This document shows positions 6,867-14,496 of a DNA stretch of 34,904 nt, in pieces. Each line of letters begins with the position of its first letter. The first letter of the stretch is position 1. Under the pieces are notes generated by a model. It saw only the letters and a program-made list of their open reading frames with translations. It was not told the origin of the DNA and ran no database searches. A program made the translations under genes and the position numbers. Source of the DNA: Desulfovirgula sp. (GTDB lineage: Bacteria; Bacillota; Desulfotomaculia; Desulfotomaculales; Nap2-2B); assembly GCA_020725585.1 (NCBI GenBank), contig DYES01000088.1, positions 1-34,904 of the forward strand, read 5' to 3'.

Positions 6867-8324
6867 CTAGATGAATTTCTTGCCAACTTTTTCGCCGTTG
6901 AACGTAAAAAGCACTTTTTTGCCGTCCAGCACTGTTTCCAGGTGCACCGTCCGGCCCCAAAGCCGGTAAACGTAGGGTAAAGTCTTCTCCAGGTAAAACA
7001 CGTCCAGCTCCCTTCCTTCGTAACAGTGGCGCAAGTAAAGCTCGCCCCGCTTGCTGAAATCGCCGTCTTCCACCACGATATAAGGAAATCCGCCATTGGT
7101 CAGGCTGACTACAATTTCGTCCCTTACTTTCTCCCAATCCTTTTCCACTATTTTCCACTCATATCCCTGTTTTTTATAAAGGTATAAATCCAGTTCCTCT
7201 ATCAGCTCTTTCGTCAGGTAATTTCTTAAAAAGGAAATATCATTCTCCAGCTCCCGTACTTCAAAAATTTTCTTTTTTCCTTCTCCCCCGGGGCGGCCGA
7301 ATCTTTCTTTTTCCTCCTTAGACGGCCGCTCCCACCTTTTTTCGATGTCTTCAAAAATTTTTAAACCCACGTAATAGGGATTCAAGCGAAAGCACGAAGG
7401 CTGGATCACCCCCGCGTGCATTTTGGCAAACTCGACCGTTTCCTCCTCGGTAAGGTCGATTTCCCGCATAATGCGCAGGTGCCAGTACGTGGCCCACCCC
7501 TCGTTCATGATTTTGGTCTCCAGCTGCGGCCAGAAGTAAAGCATTTCCTGGCGCACGACGGAAATAACATCGCGCTGCCAGTCCTCCAGATCGCGGGCGT
7601 GCTCCATGAGGAAAAGCAATAAATCCTTTTGGGGGGATGCCGGTATTTTTTTGATTTTGGCTTCTTCCTTTCGGCCGGGGCACTCCTTTCCCAGGTTATC
7701 CAGCGCCCAGAGGTCGTCGTAAGGAGTTTCTTTCCGCTCATGGCAACTGGTCGAACAGCCTTTGTCACCGCAACAACTTTTTGGGCCTGGGGGTTGATCC
7801 TTTTGGGAACGCCCGCTTCCCCCGTAATGGTGATAAGGATCGACGTGCTCCTGAAGGGAAATGACGGCGTCTAAAAAAGCTTCCACCCGATCGCGGCCGT
7901 ACTTGTGCTCGTACTCGCGAAACCTCTGGGCGGCGCTGGCCATTGATTCCACCATATACTTCGCCGTTTTTTGAAAGTGGACGTTATTTTTAAAAAAATC
8001 GCAGTGGGCCAGAACGTGGGCAACGACCATTTTATTTTGAATCAAGGAGTTGCCTTCCAGTAAAAAGGCATAACAGGGATCGGAATTGATCACCAGTTCA
8101 TAAATCCTGCTTAGGTTGTAATCATACATCGTTTTCATTTTATGGTAAGCCTTGCCAAAGGTCCAGTGCGCGAAGCGGGTGGGCATACCGTAAGCCCCAA
8201 AAGTGTAAATGACGTCGGCCGGACAAATTTCAAAATACATGTCGTAAAAATCCAGGCCAAACTCCCTGGCCTTGGCCGTAATTTTTCCGATCGCTTCTTC
8301 CAGCATGCGCAATTCGTCACGCAT
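6867..8324 (-). CDS. spoVR: SpoVR family sporulation protein
   Basis: SpoVR-family proteins take part in spore cortex formation in Bacillus and are widely linked to YhbH and PrkA in one functional set. The body (LDFYDMYFEICPADVIYTFGAYGMPTR near residue 24, YELVINSDPCYAFL near 75, NEGWATYWHLRIM in the middle) is typical. The preferred start is the ATG at 8324, with GGAG 6 bases upstream, giving 485 residues; a GTG at 8336 is the alternative. An insertion near residues 168-198 carries four cysteines in a tight cluster (Cys184, 185, 190, 194) that is unusual and could bind metal. The gene follows yhbH by 39 bases and is probably in the same operon. Confidence 0.95.
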   Translation of the reverse strand: MRDELRMLEEAIGKITAKAREFGLDFYDMYFEICPADVIYTFGAYGMPTRFAHWTFGKAYHKMKTMYDYNLSRIYELVINSDPCYAFLLEGNSLIQNKMVVAHVLAHCDFFKNNVHFQKTAKYMVESMASAAQRFREYEHKYGRDRVEAFLDAVISLQEHVDPYHHYGGSGRSQKDQPPGPKSCCGDKGCSTSCHERKETPYDDLWALDNLGKECPGRKEEAKIKKIPASPQKDLLLFLMEHARDLEDWQRDVISVVRQEMLYFWPQLETKIMNEGWATYWHLRIMREIDLTEEETVEFAKMHAGVIQPSCFRLNPYYVGLKIFEDIEKRWERPSKEEKERFGRPGGEGKKKIFEVRELENDISFLRNYLTKELIEELDLYLYKKQGYEWKIVEKDWEKVRDEIVVSLTNGGFPYIVVEDGDFSKRGELYLRHCYEGRELDVFYLEKTLPYVYRLWGRTVHLETVLDGKKVLFTFNGEKVGKKFI

Positions 8325-8363
8325 GGCCGTCTCCACCCCATTTTTTCGGAATTAGGATATCGT

Positions 8364-9524
8364 TTACTGGATATTTACCGGCAGACGATCACCGGCCGGA
8401 GTAAAAAATTTTTTCAGCGCCGGGTAAACGCCGGTTTTGTCCTTAATCGTCACGACGATGAACTTGGGGTCGTTTATCCTTTTATAGGTCGAGCGCAAAG
8501 TGCTGGTGTAGTAATAGGGGCCTTCAATTTCCCCGTAACCGACCAGATTGCACACTTTAAGCAGCTCTTTCACCAGCCGAAGACAGGTTTCGTTGTCCGC
8601 AGCCAGGTTATCCCCGTCGGAGAAATGAAAGGCGTAAATGTTGTAATCCTGCGGGTTGAACCGCTTTTCAATAATCTCCAGCGCCAGCCTGTAAACGGAG
8701 GAACAGCGGGTGCCGCCGCTGGCCCCCTTGGTGAAAAATTCTTCCTCCGTGGTTTCCTTTGCCTCTACGTGGTGAGCCAGGAAAACAATCTGCACGTTCT
8801 GGTACCTGGTGCGCAGAAAGCGTACCATCCAGAAAAAGAAGCTGCGGGCAATGTACTTCTCGTATGGACCCATGGAACCGCTGGTGTCCATCATGGCCAG
8901 CACCACGGCGTTAGACTCCTGCTTTTGGGTAAGGTCCCAGGTTTTAAAACGCAGGTCGTCCGGGGTGATCTTCGCCAGGCCTGGTTTACCTTTTAAGGCG
9001 TTGCGCTTGATGGCTTCGAAAATGGTTCGTTTGCGGTCGATGTTGCTGCTGATTCCTTTTTTGCGCACATCCTTAAACTCAACGGCATTAGATACCAGCT
9101 CCGGCTTTTTTTTCGGTTTTAAGTCGGGCAGCCCCAGATCTTCAAAGATCATTTCAGCCAGTTCGTCAATGGTAATCTCCGCCTCGTAATAATCCACTCC
9201 GGGCTCCTCGCCCGCGCCTTTGCCGGAGCCGCCCTTGGCCTGGGGCTCTTGAGCCAGCACATCACCCACCTTGCTCTTTCCGTCCCCCTGCCCGGCATGC
9301 TTTTGCTTGCCCTGGTCGTAGCGAAAATGGTATTCGTCCAGGGTGCGGATGGGTACTCTGATCACTTTGTCGCCATCGGACATGATAATGCTTTCTTCCG
9401 ACACTACATCCGCCAGGTTCTTTTTGATGGCTTCTTTCACTTTTTCCCGGTGGCGCTGGCGGTCGAGCTCCCCTTTGCGGTGCAACGACCAGTCTTCCCT
9501 GGAAACAATGTATTTGCCGGACAC
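8364..9524 (-). CDS. yhbH: Sporulation protein YhbH (DUF444)
   Basis: YhbH proteins are needed for efficient sporulation; in many bacteria they are co-encoded with the PrkA kinase and SpoVR. The 386 residues open with the family pattern (VSREDWSLHRKGELDRQRHREKV in abbreviated form). The C-terminal half is a von Willebrand A-like domain with a MIDAS-type motif, MMDTSGSMG (about residue 215). That motif is followed by the FFWMVRFLR helix and GGTRCSS. The start is GTG at 9524 with GAGGGGTG upstream. No prkA-like gene lies within the window; the next gene upstream is an unrelated MFS transporter. Confidence 0.94.
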   Translation of the reverse strand: MSGKYIVSREDWSLHRKGELDRQRHREKVKEAIKKNLADVVSEESIIMSDGDKVIRVPIRTLDEYHFRYDQGKQKHAGQGDGKSKVGDVLAQEPQAKGGSGKGAGEEPGVDYYEAEITIDELAEMIFEDLGLPDLKPKKKPELVSNAVEFKDVRKKGISSNIDRKRTIFEAIKRNALKGKPGLAKITPDDLRFKTWDLTQKQESNAVVLAMMDTSGSMGPYEKYIARSFFFWMVRFLRTRYQNVQIVFLAHHVEAKETTEEEFFTKGASGGTRCSSVYRLALEIIEKRFNPQDYNIYAFHFSDGDNLAADNETCLRLVKELLKVCNLVGYGEIEGPYYYTSTLRSTYKRINDPKFIVVTIKDKTGVYPALKKFFTPAGDRLPVNIQ

Positions 9525-9587
9525 GGCAAGACACCCCTCTTTTATGAAGTTGTGCTCGTGATCTTGTGTGTCGAATTTTAGTATTAC

Positions 9588-9595
9588 ATTATATG
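9588..9595 (-). promoter_or_regulatory. Candidate -10 box upstream of yhbH (sigma-E-like)
   Basis: CATATAAT on the minus strand matches the sigma-E -10 consensus CATACAHT at seven of eight positions and lies 63 bases before the yhbH start. The region 14-15 bases further upstream is a poor match to the sigma-E -35 box, so the sigma assignment is weak. Confidence 0.28.
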
Positions 9596-9625
9596 CGCAA
9601 ATCCTAAAAAGCAGGAGCAGCAGCC

Positions 9626-9643
9626 TCTAAAAATATTTTTAGA
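9626..9643. repeat. Perfect 18-bp AT-rich palindrome
   Basis: TCTAAAAATATTTTTAGA is its own reverse complement. It lies between the end of the MFS gene and yhbH, about 100 bases upstream of yhbH. It could be an operator or part of a weak transcript end; nothing in the sequence decides between them. Confidence 0.5.
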
Positions 9644-9719
9644 AAATATCAAAGTTTATGAAACTATTTTTCAAATTATTTTAAAAGATACAGCAGTGCA
9701 AACAAACACAAGAGCCAGG

Positions 9720-10976
9720 CTATCCTTCCTTTCTCAAAACAGTTTCCTCAGCAACCAGCGCAAACAAGATCACCGCCAGGCATAGCCCTCCCGCTGTTAA
9801 GTAAAAGGGGAGGTTGACCCCCGCCACGTCTTTTAAATAACCGCACAAAAGAGGCCCGACCACCCAGCCCAGGTCGCTGACGGCCCGAAAGGCGGCCAGC
9901 ATGCTTTCGTAGCTTCCCCGCGGGGCGATGTCCGCCACGTAGGCAGTCGGGATGGGTCCACTAAACCCCCGGCCCACGCCGAGGAGCGCCGCGCTCAGCA
10001 AAAAAAGCCAGTAATTGCTGCTGTGCACGAACATAATAAGCCCTAGGGCGGCAATCAAGCCACCAGGCACAATCAAGGTTTTTCGCCCCAGGCGATCGGA
10101 AAACCTGCCGGCCAGCGGGGTCAAAATTAACTGCATGACGGCAATCACGGTCAAGCCGATGCCCACCTGCCCTTCTCTTAACAACAGGCGCTCGTAGCCA
10201 ACCATGGGAACCAGCGTAACCTGGGTGCCGGCGACCGAAACCAAGGTAAATAAGGAAACCAGGGAAATAAGAAGAAAATCGGGGTTAAAAAAGGCGTCTT
10301 TCCGGGGCGCGGGGCAGGCAGCCACAGGATGATCATTCGTGGCAGGGGCGCTGGCGTTTCTGGACGTGGTCTCGGGAATGCGTAAATACCCCCATAAGGC
10401 AGCCGTCAAAGCCAGCCCGGCATAACAAAAGAAAGCGGCCCGGTAGCCCAGATATTCCCCCATAAAGCCGCCAAAGCTGGGCCCCAGGCTGGAGCCGATA
10501 AGAAAAGTGCTCCAGAAAAAACTTATATTAAATCCGCGGTTGGCGGGGGTGCTGATCTCTCCCAAGACAATCAAGGCAGCCACGCTAAAGCCGGCCGAGC
10601 CGGCTCCCTGCAGGATCCGCCAGAGGATCAGCTGCCAGTACGCGGTGGTAAATGCCATGCCCAGGGCACTCGCGACAACTACAGCCGGGGCGCCCACCAA
10701 TAGGAAACGGCGGCCAAAGCGCCTGGCGAGCTTGCCCGCCGGGATGTCCATGCCCGCCCGGGCAACGCCAAATGCCGTCATCGCCGCGCCGACGGCAAAC
10801 CCTATATTCCCTGCTTCAACACCGAGAGACTGGACGAACTTCGGCAGAATCGGGCCCAAAAAACCCAACCCCATAATGAGCAATAACTCCTCTATGCAGA
10901 GGAGCACAAGAATTTCGTTCCGCCAAAAACTTTTTTTCTGAACTGCAGATCCCGGCTTGCGAACAGCTTCCGCCAC
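9720..10976 (-). CDS. MFS transporter, drug/organic-acid efflux-type
   Basis: This is a 12-helix major facilitator of 418 residues. Helix 1 carries LLIMGLGFLGPILPKF. The loop 2-3 motif reads DIPAGKLARRFGRR (the family's GxLaDrxGRR), and motif C-like ILQGAGSAGF lies near residue 135. A second loop motif (AGRFSDRLGRK) in the C-terminal half indicates both halves are intact. It starts at a GTG with AGGAGG 10 bases upstream. It is the last gene of the long catabolic transcript, after the MmgE/PrpD gene and a decayed hydantoinase start. It may move a pathway intermediate or product, but no substrate can be read from the sequence. Confidence 0.9.
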   Translation of the reverse strand: MAEAVRKPGSAVQKKSFWRNEILVLLCIEELLLIMGLGFLGPILPKFVQSLGVEAGNIGFAVGAAMTAFGVARAGMDIPAGKLARRFGRRFLLVGAPAVVVASALGMAFTTAYWQLILWRILQGAGSAGFSVAALIVLGEISTPANRGFNISFFWSTFLIGSSLGPSFGGFMGEYLGYRAAFFCYAGLALTAALWGYLRIPETTSRNASAPATNDHPVAACPAPRKDAFFNPDFLLISLVSLFTLVSVAGTQVTLVPMVGYERLLLREGQVGIGLTVIAVMQLILTPLAGRFSDRLGRKTLIVPGGLIAALGLIMFVHSSNYWLFLLSAALLGVGRGFSGPIPTAYVADIAPRGSYESMLAAFRAVSDLGWVVGPLLCGYLKDVAGVNLPFYLTAGGLCLAVILFALVAEETVLRKEG

Positions 10977-11032
10977 TTCCGGACTACCTCCTCTTTAATT
11001 AGCGACCCGGTGCTTAAAGGCTGCTGGTTGTT

Positions 11033-11155
11033 TTTCTCCCGCCTTTCCTTAACTATAACAATACCCTTCCTAACTATACTAGTCCCCACGTACACTTCTT
11101 CAACACCAACTCCCGGCATGATTACCTGGCCATTCTTAATTAACAAGTCGAGCAC
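11033..11155 (-). pseudogene. Remnant 5' end of a second dihydropyrimidinase/hydantoinase gene
   Basis: A GTG with a good GAGGTGG ribosome site opens a frame whose first residues (DLLIKNGQVIMPGVGV) closely match the N-terminus of the intact hydantoinase downstream (DLLVKNGYAVIPGVGV at 17958). After about 40 residues the similarity is gone, and the frame runs on into the MFS gene in another frame. No metal-binding HxH motif follows. This is a decayed gene start, most simply from a deleted paralogue of the intact ring-hydrolase gene. Confidence 0.6.
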
Positions 11156-11231
11156 TACTTCCCCACCTCTCTTGATTGCGCTCAGGTTAGTAAAAAATGC
11201 CCGACGCGTTCTAGCCGATATCTTTGGTCTT

Positions 11232-12572
11232 TTAAGTTCTGAGCAATGCCGTCAGTTCGCGGATATCGGCCAGTTCTTCCACGCGCAGGCAGGCTTCCCG
11301 CAGTTGCCCCGCAGCCTTCGCGCCGATGACCTCGCCGGCCAGCTGGCGAAACTTTTCCAAAAGAGCTTCTCTCGGATAGGGATTATCGAACCCGCCCCGG
11401 GCAGAAAGAACGGTCTGGGAAAGGCAGCGGCCGTCCCGCAGGCAAAGAACGACCCTGGCCGGCCGCTTGCAGGGCAACATGGCCGACATTTCCGGGTTTT
11501 CCCGCACGGTAACTTTTCCGGCCAGTTCCCGGACCTGGGGATCACCAAGGGTTTCCTCTGTAAAGGAATGCGGGCCCACATGCCCCCGCACCAGGTATAC
11601 GGCCAGGGCAAAGGGGATAGAAAATTTGGCGGCCAGTGCGTTCGCCGGTCGGCGGTTGGCCAGCTGGGTTGCCAGCCCGTAGGTTTCTACCTCAATTCCT
11701 TCTACCTCTTCATAAGTTACTCTCTGGTTGGCCAGGATGGCCCCCAGGGCGTCCAGCGCGGCGTGGTTATAACGGCAGCACGAATATAGTTTAAAATAAT
11801 TACTGGTAATTTGATAGACGCTTCCCAGATCCCGGGTAAGCTTCTCCAGCTCGAAGCCGGAGGAAAGGACCTGTCCGAATACCGTCTCTACGGCTTCCTC
11901 GCCTCCCCGGAACCCGGCCAGGTAAAAATCCGTCGCCAGCAAACCCAGATGATTGCTCAGCCCGGTGTAGAGGTTGCGGACCGTTGCTCCAGCCACCGCC
12001 GCCTGCCAGGTGGTCGCCAGAGAAAACGAAGCTCCCAACTGGATGACTCCGGGGATGTCGGAAGCCGGGAAATTGCGCAATTTAGCCACCGCTACCGCCG
12101 CACCGACGGCCCCCCAGGTTCCGTGCGGATGCACTTCCGGGCGCAACGACGCGGCGGCGCCTATCCGAGCGGCTACCTCGTAGCCGACCACCACGCTTTC
12201 CAGTAACCGGCCACCGCTCACTCCCTCCTGTTCGGCCCAGGCCAGGGCCGCCGGAATAACGTGAGCGGCAGGATGTCCCTTGGCAAACTGGTTTCCTTCA
12301 TCCATCTCCAGGGCCACCAGGGAAGTGCCGTTAACCAGCGCCGCCCAACAGGGAGCCACCAGGTCGGGATATCCGGCAACGGTTGCCGCGGCTCTTCCCG
12401 CTGCTTTTTTACTCCAGAGCACAAGATTGGGCACCGGATCGGTCCGGCTGCCCGCCAGCATTGCCCCCAGGCTGTCCAGCAGCACTAGCTTCGCCTGGTC
12501 AAGAACCGCTTCAGGAAATTTTTCCAGGCCCGTTCGTCCAACAAAATCGGCAACCCGATCCCAAGCTTTCAT
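11232..12572 (-). CDS. MmgE/PrpD family protein
   Basis: The MmgE/PrpD family includes 2-methylcitrate dehydratase, cis-aconitate decarboxylase and iminodisuccinate epimerase, all acting on small di- or tricarboxylates without an Fe-S cluster. The 446 residues show the family layout. An N-terminal helical domain has LDSLGAMLAGS (about residues 34-44) and ALEMDEGNQFAKGHPAAHVIPAALA (about residues 97-121), and further family blocks follow (HPHGTWGAVGAAVA; SSCCRYNHAALDAL-like). I set the start at the ATG 12572, with GAGGGGG 8-9 bases upstream; a longer frame to 12614 would include that ribosome site. It lies downstream of a broken MFS gene in the same operon. Dehydratase, isomerase or decarboxylase action on a pathway dicarboxylate is likely, but the reaction cannot be fixed. 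Confidence 0.88.
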   Translation of the reverse strand: MKAWDRVADFVGRTGLEKFPEAVLDQAKLVLLDSLGAMLAGSRTDPVPNLVLWSKKAAGRAAATVAGYPDLVAPCWAALVNGTSLVALEMDEGNQFAKGHPAAHVIPAALAWAEQEGVSGGRLLESVVVGYEVAARIGAAASLRPEVHPHGTWGAVGAAVAVAKLRNFPASDIPGVIQLGASFSLATTWQAAVAGATVRNLYTGLSNHLGLLATDFYLAGFRGGEEAVETVFGQVLSSGFELEKLTRDLGSVYQITSNYFKLYSCCRYNHAALDALGAILANQRVTYEEVEGIEVETYGLATQLANRRPANALAAKFSIPFALAVYLVRGHVGPHSFTEETLGDPQVRELAGKVTVRENPEMSAMLPCKRPARVVLCLRDGRCLSQTVLSARGGFDNPYPREALLEKFRQLAGEVIGAKAAGQLREACLRVEELADIRELTALLRT

Positions 12573-12617
12573 TTTTTTCGACCCCCTCAAGGCTTTTTTG
12601 CTTACCCTGGGCACTTT

Positions 12618-13007
12618 TTAACCCTCAGGCATATCTCTCCTATTTTTTGAAAAAAAACCCAGGCCGACGCCGTGACACAATCTGGCCAGCACCAGTAAAA
12701 GAATCCATTTGCTCCCGGCATAGAGCAAGATGACTAGCCCGGCAAGTGCCGCGCCCGTCAGCATCAGCAAGCGCCTGTTTTTAAAATCTGCTAAAACACC
12801 GGAGGAAAACTTCAACAAAATAATCGCCAGGGATGTGACCACTATCACGAGATCGACCACGGCTTCGTTGCAACCCCAGCTGGCTATATACAACGGCAAT
12901 ACGGGCACCAGGAAGTAATAACCGGAAAAAACAAGGAAGGTTGCCGCCGAAACCAAAAGAAAATTTTTTATGCTGTTCGGATTGTAATCACCGCCCTGGT
13001 TAACCAG
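12618..13007 (-). pseudogene. Truncated MFS transporter (N-terminal third)
   Basis: The frame encodes the first three or four helices of a major facilitator (FLVFSGYYFLVPVLPLYI; SGVLADFKNRR as the loop 2-3 motif; LCHGVGLGFFS as the start of helix 4). It then stops after an unrelated short tail. The open frame extends upstream of the first TTG (12956) to 13007, where a CTG with GAAGGGG would give MVNQGGDYN as N-terminus. About 270 residues of a normal transporter are missing, and nothing between here and the MmgE/PrpD gene restores them. It is not a copy of the intact MFS at 9720, since the two N-termini differ clearly. A deletion within the operon is the simplest account. Confidence 0.72.
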
Positions 13008-13064
13008 TTAGAGCCCCTTCTTTCGCGCTCCGTTGAAGGTGGGCCACCAGATTGAACAGATCAG

Positions 13065-13631
13065 CTAGCTAGCCGAGCGCTCAATTATTTCCTTTAATTT
13101 TGCCGCCACTTCTTGGGGCGACTTGCCCGGGGTGTTTCGCCGGTCGCTTACTTCCAGTCGTTCGGCTTTTACTCCGCATTGCTCCATTAAGGTGAAGAGA
13201 ACTTCAAAAAATGTCCCCATCCCATCAACCAAGCCCAAGGGGGGCAAGTCCTGATTGGGGTATCCGCCGGGCCAGTCCGTGGCTGAAGTTTTAAATATGC
13301 CGCACGTGGGGCTGCCCTCAATGCCTACGGCAGCAAGAATTTGATAGCCCGCCTTCTGGTATTCGGCCAGGTCAGCGATAATGGGTTCCAGTTCTTTCCT
13401 CGCCCGTCTCTGGTAGGAAGGAGTAGCAAACTGCTTCTGAGTGCCCGCCCAACGGTGGACTCCGAAATGAGTGGTTTCCACGCACGGCAGCTGGACAATT
13501 CCCACGCCGGACTCAACCAATACTTTTACCACGTCCGTGATTGCTCCCGAATGGGAAGCGGATCCCCGCACCCGGGCATTCTGGTTTAAGATGCAGTGCG
13601 CCAGCAGGACGATTTTTTTACTTCTCTTCAT
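13065..13631 (-). CDS. TudS-related putative desulfidase (DUF523-like)
   Basis: The opening LLAHCILNQNARVRG is typical of the CD3072-type branch of TudS-related proteins. TudS (thiouracil desulfidase) uses a [4Fe-4S] cluster held by three cysteines to strip sulfur from thio-heterocycles. Three cysteines in the expected places are visible: Cys13 (HCILN), Cys50 (LPCVE) and Cys110 (SPTCGIF). The length is 188 residues and AGGAGG lies 9 bases before the ATG. It sits between the unrecognised 276-residue protein and a broken MFS gene in the catabolic operon. Desulfuration of a sulfur-bearing ring or cofactor is suggested by family only; the substrate is unknown. Confidence 0.8.
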   Translation of the reverse strand: MKRSKKIVLLAHCILNQNARVRGSASHSGAITDVVKVLVESGVGIVQLPCVETTHFGVHRWAGTQKQFATPSYQRRARKELEPIIADLAEYQKAGYQILAAVGIEGSPTCGIFKTSATDWPGGYPNQDLPPLGLVDGMGTFFEVLFTLMEQCGVKAERLEVSDRRNTPGKSPQEVAAKLKEIIERSAS

Positions 13632-13647
13632 AAAATGAAGCCTCCTT

Positions 13648-14478
13648 TTAGGTTCTATTGTCCCGCCTTGTGTAAATACATCCCATATGATTGCGGCAGA
13701 CCGGGCTTCCGCGCGCGCATTCCGGGAAAGTTTCGGACATACCGGGTGTGGCTGCGCCCTTGAGTTCCTGCGCCAGGGCGAAGGCCTTTTCCACTTCGGC
13801 AGGAGGTCCGCTGACGATCATGGTCGTGGCCCCTTCCGCCCCGAAAACGCCGCCTTTGGCAATCACGGTACAACGCACGTTATATAAAATAGAGAAGGCG
13901 TCAGGTTCCGTGATAATGCGCCCAACCAGCGGAACCAACCCTACCGCCATCCCCATGGCTTTTTCCGTACGGGCGCGCCCCGCCGCCCTGACCGCTTCGG
14001 CGATGCTCCCCGGAATTAACTTTTCCAACCCAACCGGAATAATTACATGGGCGCCCCCGGAAACAATCCCGGCAATCACTTCTCCGGGGGCGCCGCCCAA
14101 GACAGCGCCCAGCATAAGCGCAGCTCCCCCCTGGCTATCAATGGCGTTGGCACCGATAATCACCACATCTTCCGGCCCTAACCCGGAAACTATTTCCTTC
14201 AAACGGTCATCGACGTACTCTATCGCGCCTTTGCTCACCAATAGGCAGTGCTTCCCCGGAATATCGGCGCCGGTGGTCCTCGTTCCCCAGGGGCTTACGC
14301 GGCCGGATATTTTCAGCGGCGCGCCGGCGATCTCCTCCGCCACCGCCGAAACTGTAGTTCCCCCCTTAAACAGGACTTTCCCTTTCTCCAGAGCCGCCCT
14401 TACCTCTGGCAAGGCGGCCACTCCTTTGGCAATGAGGCGTTTGCCTTCCGAAACCGTTAAAGTTACCTGCACCTGCAA
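13648..14478 (-). CDS. Uncharacterised protein with alpha/beta glycine-rich repeats (276 aa)
   Basis: I do not recognise this family. The protein is alanine-, glycine- and valine-rich. An early KGGTTVSAVAEEI segment resembles the GTGST loop of NagB/RpiA/CoA-transferase folds. A central GPEDVVIIGANAIDSQGGAALMLGAVLGG and a GAHVIIPVGLEKLIP block follow. The last 30 residues hold three cysteines (ECARGSPVCRNHMGC). I took the TTG at 14478 as start because GGAGG lies 8 bases upstream; the GTG at 14487 is inside that ribosome site. It follows the enoate reductase by 18 bases and precedes the TudS-like gene, so it belongs to the catabolic operon. The C-terminal cysteines could bind metal or an Fe-S cluster with its neighbour. 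It was first considered as a barbiturase-type hydrolase, but the hallmark motifs are absent. Confidence 0.75.
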   Translation of the reverse strand: MQVQVTLTVSEGKRLIAKGVAALPEVRAALEKGKVLFKGGTTVSAVAEEIAGAPLKISGRVSPWGTRTTGADIPGKHCLLVSKGAIEYVDDRLKEIVSGLGPEDVVIIGANAIDSQGGAALMLGAVLGGAPGEVIAGIVSGGAHVIIPVGLEKLIPGSIAEAVRAAGRARTEKAMGMAVGLVPLVGRIITEPDAFSILYNVRCTVIAKGGVFGAEGATTMIVSGPPAEVEKAFALAQELKGAATPGMSETFPECARGSPVCRNHMGCIYTRRDNRT

Positions 14479-14496
14479 CCTGCCCACCTCCTCTGG

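Noticed and set aside
8142-8996. Long plus-strand open frame (284 aa)
   Set aside because: It lies opposite spoVR and yhbH, has no recognisable motif and no ribosome site; it is a shadow of the coding strand.
13648-14478. Possible barbiturase/cyanuric acid hydrolase
   Set aside because: The setting suggested it, but the protein is about 80 residues too short and the repeated Ser-Lys catalytic motifs are not visible; left as unknown.
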